A stretch of DNA of 35,457 nucleotides from contig JAZLJR010000045.1 of NCBI GenBank assembly GCA_045617925.1, positions 1-35,457 on the forward strand, in the 5' to 3' direction. The translations under genes were made by a program, and so were the position numbers. The DNA comes from CALELF01 sp045617925 (GTDB lineage Bacteria > Synergistota > Synergistia > Synergistales > Synergistaceae). Shown in pieces: positions 1 through 7,520 of this stretch; the first letter of the stretch is position 1, and each line of letters starts with the position of its first letter. The notes under the pieces are model-generated. The model was not told the origin of the DNA, did no database searches, and saw only the letters and a program-made list of their open reading frames with translations.

Positions 1-1
1 T

Positions 2-160
2 GACGCGCAGCTTGAAAAGGTTCCATACATGCTAGTAATTGGAGCAAAGGAAGCAGAAACAGGCACCGTTGCTTTGCGTCACAGAAGCGAAGGCGATAAG
101 GGTAGTATGACAATAGAGGACTTTATTGCCTTAACAAAAACCGAATTCAACCCTATGTAA
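2..160 (+). CDS. thrS: Threonyl-tRNA synthetase, C-terminal fragment
   Basis: This is the last 52 codons of a gene cut by the left window edge. The translation contains KVPYMLVIGAKEAETGTVALRHR followed by GDKGSMTIEDFI. It matches the C-terminal anticodon-binding domain of class II threonyl-tRNA synthetase, where a PYMLVVG.KE...GTV..R.R pattern precedes a short acidic helix. The enzyme charges tRNA-Thr in the cytoplasm. The frame ends in TAA at 158-160, and metK follows after 40 bases on the same strand with no visible terminator between them. Catalytic motifs lie outside the window. The call rests on the C-terminal pattern alone. Confidence 0.85.
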   Translation, partial: DAQLEKVPYMLVIGAKEAETGTVALRHRSEGDKGSMTIEDFIALTKTEFNPM

Positions 161-200
161 AATTAAGAACAATAAAATTTAGTTCAAAGAGGTGTTTGAT

Positions 201-1391
201 ATGAGCAAAGAACGATTCCTTTTTTCATCTGAATCGGTGACAGAAGGGCATCCTGACAAACTCGCGGATCAAATATCCGACGCGATATTAGATGCAATTT
301 TAGAAAAAGATCCAATGGGGCGTGTAGCAGCAGAAACACTTGTTACAACTGGTTTAATCACCATTGCCGGCGAAATTACTACAAGCTGCTACGTTGACAT
401 TCCTAAAATCGCAAGACAAACTGCAAAAGACGTTGGCTACACACGCGCAAAATACGGCTTTGATGCAGCGACATGCTCCGTCTTAACTTCAATAGATGAA
501 CAATCACCAGATATCTCACAAGGTGTAACAACTGCAATTGAAGCAAGAAATATGTCAAGTGATGAAATAGACAAAATCGGTGCTGGTGACCAAGGACTAA
601 TGTTTGGTTATGCCACAAACGAAACAGAGGAACTGATGCCACTTCCAATAACCCTTGCTCACAAATTAACAAGACAACTTGCCAAGGTAAGGAAGGAAAA
701 TATTCTTCCATACTTACGACCAGACGGTAAAAGCCAGGTTACTGTAGAGTATGAAGATGGAAAGCCAGTAAGGCTGGATACAATAGTTATTAGCACACAA
801 CATCATCCAGCTGTAACGATAGAACAAATAGAACATGACCTTAACGAGTTTGTTATTGCCCCAGTCGTTCCTGAAAAACTCAAAGATGACAAAATAAAAA
901 TTTTAGTTAATCCAACAGGACGTTTTGTGCTTGGCGGACCTGCCGCCGACTGCGGATTAACTGGAAGAAAGATTATTGTTGATACTTACGGGGGGAGTGT
1001 GCCACACGGTGGCGGTGCATTTTCAGGAAAAGACCCAACAAAAGTTGACCGCAGTGCTGCTTACATGGCACGTTACGCTGCTAAAAATGTAGTTGCAGCT
1101 GGTCTAGCAGATTCATGTATGTTGCAGGTTGCCTATGCAATAGGGGTAGCTAGACCAGTTTCTTTGATGATAGACACAAAGGGGACAGGAAAAGTTTCCG
1201 ATGAGAAATTAACAAAAATGGTAAGCCAGGTCTTTGATTTCCGCCCAGCAGCAATCATCAACAATTTAGAACTTAGAAAACCACAATACAAACGCCTAGC
1301 TGCTTACGGACATTTTGGAAGAATTGACCTATCACCGCTCCCAGCTTGGGAAAAAACTGACAAAATAAATGAACTAAAAAACTTACTTTAA
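201..1391 (+). CDS. metK: S-adenosylmethionine synthetase
   Basis: Makes S-adenosylmethionine from methionine and ATP. The 396-residue length is normal for bacterial MetK. Visible signatures are the N-terminal SESVTEGHPDKLADQISDA, the ATP-binding GAGDQGLMFG hexapeptide region near residue 127, and the glycine-rich GGGAFSGKD phosphate loop near residue 270. I chose the ATG at 201 because AGAGGTG lies six bases upstream; an in-frame GTG at 192 falls inside that SD. No SAM riboswitch fits in the 40-base gap after thrS. The stop overlaps the comF start by one base (TAATG), which suggests translational coupling. Confidence 0.97.
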   Translation: MSKERFLFSSESVTEGHPDKLADQISDAILDAILEKDPMGRVAAETLVTTGLITIAGEITTSCYVDIPKIARQTAKDVGYTRAKYGFDAATCSVLTSIDEQSPDISQGVTTAIEARNMSSDEIDKIGAGDQGLMFGYATNETEELMPLPITLAHKLTRQLAKVRKENILPYLRPDGKSQVTVEYEDGKPVRLDTIVISTQHHPAVTIEQIEHDLNEFVIAPVVPEKLKDDKIKILVNPTGRFVLGGPAADCGLTGRKIIVDTYGGSVPHGGGAFSGKDPTKVDRSAAYMARYAAKNVVAAGLADSCMLQVAYAIGVARPVSLMIDTKGTGKVSDEKLTKMVSQVFDFRPAAIINNLELRKPQYKRLAAYGHFGRIDLSPLPAWEKTDKINELKNLL

Positions 1392-2077
1392 TGAAAAATT
1401 CACCAAAAATTTTCTTAAGAAACTGGTTTTATCTCCTTCAACACATTATTTTCCCTTTTAGCTGTCCAGTATGTCATAAGCCTGCTACTTACAGTTGTAA
1501 AAAATGTGTCGCGAAATCTATAACACCTATTCCAACTATATGCATACATTGTGGTTTCCCTCACACAACTGATACTGTTTGTAAAAATTTTATTCCGCTC
1601 TATGCACTTTCTTCTTACAATGACGATGTCCGCAAACTGATAATAAAATTGAAATTTTATAACTACAAACCTCTAGGAAAACTGCTCGGTAATTTTATTG
1701 CACATAAATTCAAGGACGATATTACTGCTCTTGATCCAGATTTCATTGTTCCAATTCCTAACCATAAAGGCACAAAACGCACTTTTTCTCACACAGAAGA
1801 AATTGCACTCGGCATTGCAGATAGACTTGACATTCCTGTAATTTCTGATTGCATCGAATGGAAGTGGGCAGTCCAACACCAGTTAGGGAAAACTGGTGCA
1901 GAACGTGAAGACCTTACAAGCGATTGTTTTGACATAAAAAATGTTTCAGGCAAAAAAATTATTTTATTAGATGACGTTTATACAACTGGGAGCACGGTGC
2001 GTGCTGCTACGCAAGCACTTAAAAGTGCTGGTGCTACTTGTTTATCAGTCATAGTTGTTGCAAAACAAATTTCATAA
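1391..2077 (+). CDS. comF: ComF family phosphoribosyltransferase-like protein
   Basis: Member of the ComF/GntX family: an N-terminal zinc-finger-like segment joined to a phosphoribosyltransferase fold. Cysteine pairs are visible at the N-terminus (CPVC, CKKC, CIHC and a further Cys). The PRPP-binding loop reads ILLDDVYTTGSTV near residue 195. In naturally competent bacteria ComF takes part in DNA uptake, but many non-competent bacteria carry it with unknown function. No other competence gene is in this window. The start overlaps the metK stop, so translation is probably coupled to metK. At 228 residues the length is typical. A strong hairpin terminator begins at the stop codon. Confidence 0.88.
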   Translation: MKNSPKIFLRNWFYLLQHIIFPFSCPVCHKPATYSCKKCVAKSITPIPTICIHCGFPHTTDTVCKNFIPLYALSSYNDDVRKLIIKLKFYNYKPLGKLLGNFIAHKFKDDITALDPDFIVPIPNHKGTKRTFSHTEEIALGIADRLDIPVISDCIEWKWAVQHQLGKTGAEREDLTSDCFDIKNVSGKKIILLDDVYTTGSTVRAATQALKSAGATCLSVIVVAKQIS

Positions 2078-2110
2078 AAAATATCGCTGGCAAGTCAGCG
2101 ATATTTTTTA
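2076..2110 (+). terminator. Rho-independent terminator after comF
   Basis: A perfect inverted repeat (AAAAATATCGCTG, six-base loop, then CAGCGATATTTTT) with a run of T begins at the comF stop. The thiE start codon lies only about 23 bases after the T run, leaving little room for a new promoter. Either thiE-thiD are expressed by read-through or a promoter overlaps the hairpin. Confidence 0.85.
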
Positions 2111-2132
2111 TCCTTAATAGGAAGATATAAAA

Positions 2133-2771
2133 ATGTTAGATTTACAAAAAAGGCTTCTTTTCTATGCTGTAACAGACCACACGCGGGAAAAAGATAACAA
2201 TTTTTTTAATAACATCGAGACATCTTTAGCAAATGGCGTCACTCTCTTGCAACTCAGAGAAAAAAATATTACAAAAGATGCTTATATAGCGATCGCAAAA
2301 GAAACAAAAAAAATTTGCAAAAAATACTCAGTTCCTCTCGTCATAAATGATAGTCTTGACGTAGCACTTGAAGTAAAAGCTGATGCACTCCATATTGGCC
2401 AAAGTGACGGCAATGTAAAAACTATTAAGACACTGTTACCACACAACGTTATTTTAGGTGTCTCAGCACAAACTGTTGAACAGGCTCGTCAGGCAGAAAA
2501 AGACGGAGCAGATTATCTCGGAGTCGGAACGATTTTTCCAACAACCACCAAGCTTGACGCAAAATCCGTTTCTCTAGAAACGTTAAAACAAATTTGTGCT
2601 ACGGTAAAAATCCCTGTTGTTGCAATTGGTGGCATAACTACAAACAATATCAATTTATTAAAGCATACTGGCATAGCCGGTGTTGCACTTGTATCCGCAA
2701 TATACGGGGCAACAGACATTTCACATGAATGTAAAAAAATACTGAAAATTTTAAAGGAGACAAATTTTTAA
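2133..2771 (+). CDS. thiE: Thiamine-phosphate synthase
   Basis: Joins hydroxymethylpyrimidine pyrophosphate and thiazole phosphate to make thiamine monophosphate. The TIM-barrel signatures are all present: YAVTD at the start, LLQLREKN, INDSLDVALEVKADALHIGQSD, LGVSAQT, the GADYLGVGTIFPTTTK pyrophosphate loop and VVAIGGIT. Its 212 residues match the family. An AGGAAG SD sits upstream of ATG 2133. The stop overlaps the thiD start by one base, so the two form a coupled pair. No TPP riboswitch is possible in the 55 bases after comF. Confidence 0.95.
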   Translation: MLDLQKRLLFYAVTDHTREKDNNFFNNIETSLANGVTLLQLREKNITKDAYIAIAKETKKICKKYSVPLVINDSLDVALEVKADALHIGQSDGNVKTIKTLLPHNVILGVSAQTVEQARQAEKDGADYLGVGTIFPTTTKLDAKSVSLETLKQICATVKIPVVAIGGITTNNINLLKHTGIAGVALVSAIYGATDISHECKKILKILKETNF

Positions 2772-3550
2772 TGAATGTAGCTCTTACAATAGCTGGCTCC
2801 GATTGTAGCGGAGGCGCTGGCATACAGGCTGACCTCAAAACCTTTGCATGCAACAAAGTATATGGAGAAAGTGTAATTACATCTTTGACAGCTCAAAACA
2901 CAACAGGTGTATTCGCAATAGAAGATGCAACTCCAACATTTGTGGGGAAACAACTAGACACGGTTTTTACTGATATTTTTCCAGATGCAGTAAAGATTGG
3001 TATGGTAAGCAATAGTGATATTATAAAAATCATTGCAGAAAAGCTCACGGAGTATAACGCAAAAAATATAGTCCTCGACCCTGTGATGGTATCAACCAGC
3101 GGTTGTAAGCTAATTAGTGAAGATGCAAGTGTCGCACTTGCTTCTTGCCTTATTCCACTAGCAACCTTAATTACACCAAATATTCCTGAAGCTGAAATCC
3201 TAACAAATATAAAAATCGCTACAAAAGATGATATGCTGGACATAGCAAAGACGTTATCTGAAAAATACAAAGTTGCCGTGTTGCTAAAAGGTGGGCACAG
3301 AATCAATGATGCCAATGATGTTTTATATCACGATGGATATGCCACTTGGTATAATGCGCCACGCATTGATAACAAAAATACACATGGAACTGGTTGCACG
3401 CTTTCCAGTGCCATTGCTGCAAATTTAGCAAAAGGAATTCCATTACACAATAGCATAAAAAATGCTAAGCAATACCTAACAGGTGCATTGCAAGCGGGTT
3501 TAGACCTAGGACATGGTTCTGGTCCCTTGGATCACACATACAAATTATAA
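2771..3550 (+). CDS. thiD: Hydroxymethylpyrimidine (phospho)kinase
   Basis: Phosphorylates HMP and HMP phosphate to feed ThiE. It is a ribokinase-fold protein of 259 residues. The signatures are TIAGSDCSGGAGIQADLKTF at the N-terminus (substrate pocket), VLDPVMVSTSG in the middle, and NTHGTGCTLSSAIAANLAKG near the C-terminus, which carries the anion hole and catalytic aspartate region of the family. It is translationally coupled to thiE through TAATG. With only thiE and thiD visible, the pair could act in salvage or in a pathway whose other genes lie elsewhere. A shared terminator separates it from the convergent rpsI. Confidence 0.95.
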   Translation: MNVALTIAGSDCSGGAGIQADLKTFACNKVYGESVITSLTAQNTTGVFAIEDATPTFVGKQLDTVFTDIFPDAVKIGMVSNSDIIKIIAEKLTEYNAKNIVLDPVMVSTSGCKLISEDASVALASCLIPLATLITPNIPEAEILTNIKIATKDDMLDIAKTLSEKYKVAVLLKGGHRINDANDVLYHDGYATWYNAPRIDNKNTHGTGCTLSSAIAANLAKGIPLHNSIKNAKQYLTGALQAGLDLGHGSGPLDHTYKL

Positions 3551-3552
3551 AC

Positions 3553-3596
3553 ATACAAAAAAAAGACGAAGCATAAATGCTTCGTCTTTTTTGTAT
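3553..3596. terminator. Bidirectional terminator between thiD and rpsI
   Basis: The hairpin AAGACGAAGCA, five-base loop, TGCTTCGTCTT is flanked by A-runs on the left and T-runs on the right. It can therefore end both the plus-strand thiE-thiD transcript and the minus-strand rplM-rpsI transcript. Confidence 0.9.
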
Positions 3597-3608
3597 ATAT
3601 TGCAATAA

Positions 3609-4001
3609 TTAACGCTTTGAGAACTGCTTGTCTGCACGTGCTTTGCGTAAACCAACTTTTTTACGCTCAACCATACGTGAATCACGTGTAAGATAGCCAG
3701 CTTTCTTGAGTGCAGGTCTTGACTTTTGGTCAAACTTTAAAATTGCTCTTGCAAGTCCCAAGCAAATTGCTCCGGATTGCCCCGTTAGACCACCGCCATG
3801 AGCATTAACAAACACATCAAGTTTACCAACAAGATTTGCCTCTGCTAAAGGTGCCACTGCTAAATCTGCCCAACAGTTACGTGAAAAATATTCTTTTACT
3901 TCGCGATCATTGACGAGAAACTTGCCAGAACCAGCACAAATACGGACTCTTGCGATAGCATTCTTTCTTCTACCTGTGCCCCATAAATATTTATCTGCCA
4001 T
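3609..4001 (-). CDS. rpsI: 30S ribosomal protein S9
   Basis: Small-subunit protein whose C-terminal tail reaches the P-site tRNA. The 130 residues begin YLWGTGRRKNAIARVR and include the GGGLTGQSGAICLGLARAL-like core. They end in KRARADKQFSKR-type basic residues, as expected for S9 with its terminal SKR. The start ATG at 4001 has a GAGGTGAG SD five bases upstream, overlapping the region just after the rplM stop. It forms the usual rplM-rpsI pair. Confidence 0.97.
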   Translation of the reverse strand: MADKYLWGTGRRKNAIARVRICAGSGKFLVNDREVKEYFSRNCWADLAVAPLAEANLVGKLDVFVNAHGGGLTGQSGAICLGLARAILKFDQKSRPALKKAGYLTRDSRMVERKKVGLRKARADKQFSKR

Positions 4002-4017
4002 AATATCTCACCTCAAA

Positions 4018-4452
4018 TTAGTCTAATTTCTCTGGATTCTGTGCTGCATGTGGATGCTCCGCACCAGAATAAACTTTGAGTTTTGTGTACATAGCTCTTC
4101 CCAATTTTGTTTTTGGGAGCATACCACGAATAACTCTTTCCACAAGTTTTGCTGGATTTTTATCCATAACTTCTTTGTAAGATTCTGTCTTTAAACCACC
4201 TGGATAACCTGTGTGGTGAATAACAGTTGACTGAACAAGCTTCTTTGGTGTAATTGCAAGTTTTGATGCATTCACTATAACAACAAAATCACCAGTATCA
4301 ACATGTGGTGTATAAGTTGGCTTATGTTTTCCAGAAAGAATTCTTGCTGCAACAACAGCAAGTCTTCCAAGTGACTTTCCTTCGGCATCTATGAGATACC
4401 ATTTACGAGCCTGTTGCTCTGCATGTGCAATGTAGGACTTTGTACCTATCAT
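4018..4452 (-). CDS. rplM: 50S ribosomal protein L13
   Basis: Early-assembling large-subunit protein. The 144 residues carry the typical KWYLIDAEGKSLGRLA, GDFVVIVNA, HTGYPGG and VIRGMLPKTKLGR motifs. AGGAGG lies seven bases upstream of the ATG at 4452. The gene is followed 16 bases later by rpsI. Upstream, 177 bases separate it from secG on the same strand and leave room for a leader and promoter. Confidence 0.97.
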   Translation of the reverse strand: MIGTKSYIAHAEQQARKWYLIDAEGKSLGRLAVVAARILSGKHKPTYTPHVDTGDFVVIVNASKLAITPKKLVQSTVIHHTGYPGGLKTESYKEVMDKNPAKLVERVIRGMLPKTKLGRAMYTKLKVYSGAEHPHAAQNPEKLD

Positions 4453-4629
4453 TTTAATGCCTCCTATCTAATCATTAAAATAAAATTCAACTTTATAACA
4501 AATTTCGCTTTACATCAACTTTTCACATTCTGTTCCCGTAACAAAACAAAATGCTTATCAAGAAACTACACAAGTAACCTTGTGGGAGATTACCAGTGAC
4601 ATAAGTTTTATGACGTGCGAGAATTTATT
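4453..4629 (-). promoter_or_regulatory. rplM leader/promoter region
   Basis: This 177-base gap between secG and rplM has no terminator with a T-run. A possible promoter on the minus strand is TTGATG, 15 bases, TATAAA, about 45 bases before the rplM ATG; the short spacing makes it weak. The region is large enough for an autoregulatory ribosomal leader, but I could not fold a convincing one. Confidence 0.3.
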
Positions 4630-4869
4630 CTATCTAATTATTGCTTGGAGTAATGAAAGAACAAGGAACGTGGCAGTAAGAATAGCAGTCAATTTTGACA
4701 AACCGTCCATTCTTTTCCATGCATTAGAACTCTCAAATGCCCCACCAAAACTACCTGTGAAGCCACCTTCATTTCTCTTCTGCATCATAATCACAACGAT
4801 TAGCGATATGGCAACTATTACATGGACAATACTTAGAAATATTAACATGGTAAACTTGCTCCATTTCAA
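4630..4869 (-). CDS. secG: Preprotein translocase subunit SecG
   Basis: Small accessory subunit of the SecYEG channel in the inner membrane. The 79 residues have two hydrophobic segments (about 8-28 and 59-77) joined by a loop. That loop carries the family's MQKRNEGGFTGSFGG signature, a variant of the usual Q.....GL...FGG motif. It stands alone between the SpoIIE-type gene and rplM. It has a likely promoter of its own just upstream (4905-4932). Confidence 0.93.
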   Translation of the reverse strand: MKWSKFTMLIFLSIVHVIVAISLIVVIMMQKRNEGGFTGSFGGAFESSNAWKRMDGLSKLTAILTATFLVLSLLQAIIR

Positions 4870-4904
4870 TAAAATATTAATATATAATCTACAAACAGCT
4901 GGGT

Positions 4905-4932
4905 ATTATAACACATTTTTTTATTTTGTGTA
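4905..4932 (-). promoter_or_regulatory. Candidate secG promoter
   Basis: On the minus strand TATAAT lies at 4905-4910, preceded after 16 bases by TACACA at 4927-4932 (a 4/6 match to TTGACA). An imperfect inverted repeat, ACACA and TGTGT, overlaps the spacer. It could be an operator or chance in AT-rich DNA. Confidence 0.5.
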
Positions 4933-4943
4933 GTGTTTTTTTA

Positions 4944-7178
4944 TTAATCACCAAGTTTTATTTCCATACGAAGGATATTTTGCTCTAACTTACTTTCGTA
5001 ACTCACACTATCAATGAGTTTCTTTACAATCAAGATGCCTAGCCCTCCCAAGTCTCTTTCATGTGCAGGCAAGGTTACATCGGGGTCTTCGTTTCTAAGA
5101 GGATTAAAGAGTACACCATTGCTCTTAAAATATATTACTAAAGAGTTGTCATTTTTGTAAATTTCTAGCGAAGCACAATCAGCTCCACTATATTGTGCTA
5201 TATTTGCAGAAATTTCATCAGCTGCAATACACACATGTGAAATAACTCTTCTGCTTATTCCAAGTTCAGACAACTTGCCCTCTAAGTAGTCTAATATCAG
5301 AGGAATACTCTCAATATCAGGTTTAAAATTAAAAACATATTTTTTGTGTGATACCAAGCAAAGAAGTGTCACATCATCTGCCTGCTCTGCACCATTAACA
5401 AAGTCTCTGACAGATTGTCTCACACTTTGACACAGATGTGTTGCACTATAATCTTTTGCATCTGTAACAGCTGATAGCAATCTATCATTGCCATAGAATT
5501 GTGCATAACCATTGAGTGCCTCATTTACACCGTCGGTATAAAGCAAAATTTTATCTCCAGGTGACAGATACACTGTATGGTTTACATATTTAACATTTTT
5601 CATTCCAGCAAGAAGAAAATTCGGTTTGTTTGTCAAGAATTCTACTGAGTCATTTTTTATAATAATAGGATAGTTATGCCCCGCATTAGCATAGATAATT
5701 TCACCAGTGTCCTGATTAAGAACTCCCAACCAGCAAGTTAAAAACATTTCTACATCGTTATCTTCACAAAGTATCTCGTTAGCCTTGTATAACATGGTAG
5801 CTGGGTCATCATAATTCGCCTCCGCAATTGATTTTAAGAGCGTTTTTGCTCTCATCATAAACATTGCAGCATAGACTCCTTTACCAGAAACATCTGCAAC
5901 AAGGAATACCACTTTATTATCAGCGATACTGTAAAAATCATAGAAGTCACCGCCGACCTCTTTTGCAGTATCCATTTGTGCAAATATTTCAAAATAATCT
6001 GAATTATTAAAAATAGCTGTGCTTTGTGGAAGACTGGAAAATTGTATGTCTTTCGCTATTTCTAGCTCCAACATAACAGCCTTTTGCCTCTCTTCCATAT
6101 TTTTCTTTAATGCTTTAACTGTATGATTGATACCATCGCGCAATTCCCTAAATTCTGGGCTATCACTGACATCTATTTTTGTATCAAGCTTACCTAGGGC
6201 AATACGAGACAATGCGGAATTTATATTATAGATATTCTTTAAAACAGTTTTAGCTATTAATTTATTAGTTTCCAAAAACAACACAATAAAGGCCACACTA
6301 AATAGTATGACAAAACTATAAAGAAATATATTTGTAGCCTTGCTTGCCTCTTCTTTTGGTAAAAAAGCAATTATTGAGTAGCCATAAAAATTTGAAGTGA
6401 CATATAGATAATCTTTGCCCTTCATTCTCCCTGTAGATATACCAGTAGCCTTGAGATTGAAGTTATTTTGCAAATCATTTGCATCAATATAGGTCAAGAT
6501 ATCTTTTGGAATATTCAAAATCTGATTCCTTGGTGTAAGGACAAGGACAAAACCAGCATGACCGATATGATAGTCATTAAGAAACTTTGCTGCATGAGCA
6601 TCTATGATATCTACTAAAGTGCTCATATCTGTGCCTAGTCGCAAAAAACCACCATTGGTAAGGTGTACACCTGTGTAACGGTAAGGTGTCTTTTGAGACA
6701 CAAAATCATTATCTATTGGCTCGATATATCCTTCATACGCAATACGAGAATGAAGCAATGGCATAAATTCGCTTGCCTTTTTATCTTTTGATATATTTAG
6801 ACCAACTCGCCCTGTGACACTAGATTTCGTAATAATACCCTTAGGAGAAACTACGTCTACTTCCCTAATTCCAAGTAAATTCGCAAGCTTCCACCATTTA
6901 TTTATACTAGCCGTATCACCTGTATTTTCCCACATATAGGCAACAATCTTTGCGTATTGCAGAGAATCTAAATCCGTCAATTTTATAAGTTGATTACGAA
7001 CATCCTCTGCTTGAGAAAATAGTATACGGCCAACATAGTCATTATATATTTTGTCTTTTATTATGAGCATAGAAAAAACTACGAAAACAAAGACAATTCC
7101 CACAACACTTGCAAGTTTCAGTGCAAACGCGCGAGATATGCTAAGGTCTTTGTTTCGTAGTTTTTTAATATTCATCAT
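4944..7178 (-). CDS. Membrane sensor with SpoIIE/PP2C phosphatase and RsbW-like ATPase domains
   Basis: This 744-residue fusion looks like both control enzymes of a partner-switching pathway. Domains in order: a transmembrane helix near 21-42; a periplasmic sensing region of about 240 residues, probably Cache-like; a second transmembrane helix near 282-305; a HAMP-like linker (KLDTKIDVSDSPEFREL). A PP2C/SpoIIE phosphatase follows at about 373-603 with metal-binding motifs GGDFYDF, ADVSGKG, YTDGVNEA and DDVTLL. A C-terminal HATPase/RsbW-type kinase ends the protein, with the N-box ADEISANIAQYS and a G-box GGLGILIVKK. Such phosphatases dephosphorylate STAS proteins, and the kinase domain would rephosphorylate them. 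The STAS gene lies 16 bases upstream. No strong SD precedes the start, so translation may be coupled. The partner sigma factor or effector is not in the window. Confidence 0.88.
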   Translation of the reverse strand: MMNIKKLRNKDLSISRAFALKLASVVGIVFVFVVFSMLIIKDKIYNDYVGRILFSQAEDVRNQLIKLTDLDSLQYAKIVAYMWENTGDTASINKWWKLANLLGIREVDVVSPKGIITKSSVTGRVGLNISKDKKASEFMPLLHSRIAYEGYIEPIDNDFVSQKTPYRYTGVHLTNGGFLRLGTDMSTLVDIIDAHAAKFLNDYHIGHAGFVLVLTPRNQILNIPKDILTYIDANDLQNNFNLKATGISTGRMKGKDYLYVTSNFYGYSIIAFLPKEEASKATNIFLYSFVILFSVAFIVLFLETNKLIAKTVLKNIYNINSALSRIALGKLDTKIDVSDSPEFRELRDGINHTVKALKKNMEERQKAVMLELEIAKDIQFSSLPQSTAIFNNSDYFEIFAQMDTAKEVGGDFYDFYSIADNKVVFLVADVSGKGVYAAMFMMRAKTLLKSIAEANYDDPATMLYKANEILCEDNDVEMFLTCWLGVLNQDTGEIIYANAGHNYPIIIKNDSVEFLTNKPNFLLAGMKNVKYVNHTVYLSPGDKILLYTDGVNEALNGYAQFYGNDRLLSAVTDAKDYSATHLCQSVRQSVRDFVNGAEQADDVTLLCLVSHKKYVFNFKPDIESIPLILDYLEGKLSELGISRRVISHVCIAADEISANIAQYSGADCASLEIYKNDNSLVIYFKSNGVLFNPLRNEDPDVTLPAHERDLGGLGILIVKKLIDSVSYESKLEQNILRMEIKLGD

Positions 7179-7194
7179 TTGATTTACTTTGCCG

Positions 7195-7491
7195 TTAGAT
7201 AATTGTTAAGATATCAACAAATCCTGTTATTTCAAGAACTTCCATTACAGCATCTGGGACATTTTTTAAAACAAGCTCTCCTTGTTTTTGCATTGTTTTT
7301 TGTGTGGCTAAAAGGACCCTTAATCCAGCAGATGAAACATAATCCACCTCTGCAAAGTCCAACTCTAACCTAGTTATCCCATCTATTGAATTTTTTATTT
7401 CAGTATCTAATTGCGAAGCAGTGTATGTGTCAAGTCTGCCACTTAAAGCAAGACAAAGTGTTGAACCATTTGTTTCTCTGTAAATTTCCAT
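7195..7491 (-). CDS. STAS-domain anti-sigma factor antagonist
   Basis: A 98-residue single STAS domain of the SpoIIAA/RsbV type. The diagnostic phosphorylation segment is DFAEVDYVSSAGLRVLL; the second serine (Ser54) aligns with the phosphorylated serine of SpoIIAA. I chose ATG 7491 because AGGAG lies eight bases upstream; the GTG two codons earlier is too close to the SD. It sits between ftsH and the phosphatase/kinase gene with gaps of about 29 and 16 bases, so the three are likely co-transcribed. Its probable role is to be the switch protein for the neighbouring sensor. Confidence 0.92.
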   Translation of the reverse strand: MEIYRETNGSTLCLALSGRLDTYTASQLDTEIKNSIDGITRLELDFAEVDYVSSAGLRVLLATQKTMQKQGELVLKNVPDAVMEVLEITGFVDILTII

Positions 7492-7520
7492 AATCACATC
7501 TCCTCTACTTTTCGTATTTT

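Noticed and set aside
161..200. SAM riboswitch before metK
   Set aside because: The gap after thrS is only 40 bases and holds just the SD; no room for the aptamer.
2893..3315. Minus-strand open frame of 140 codons inside thiD
   Set aside because: Antisense to a clear kinase gene; hydrophobic composition follows from the opposite strand's codons.
4580..4933. Plus-strand open frame of 117 codons over secG
   Set aside because: It covers the complete secG gene in antisense and shows no recognisable domain. The secG product has family motifs.
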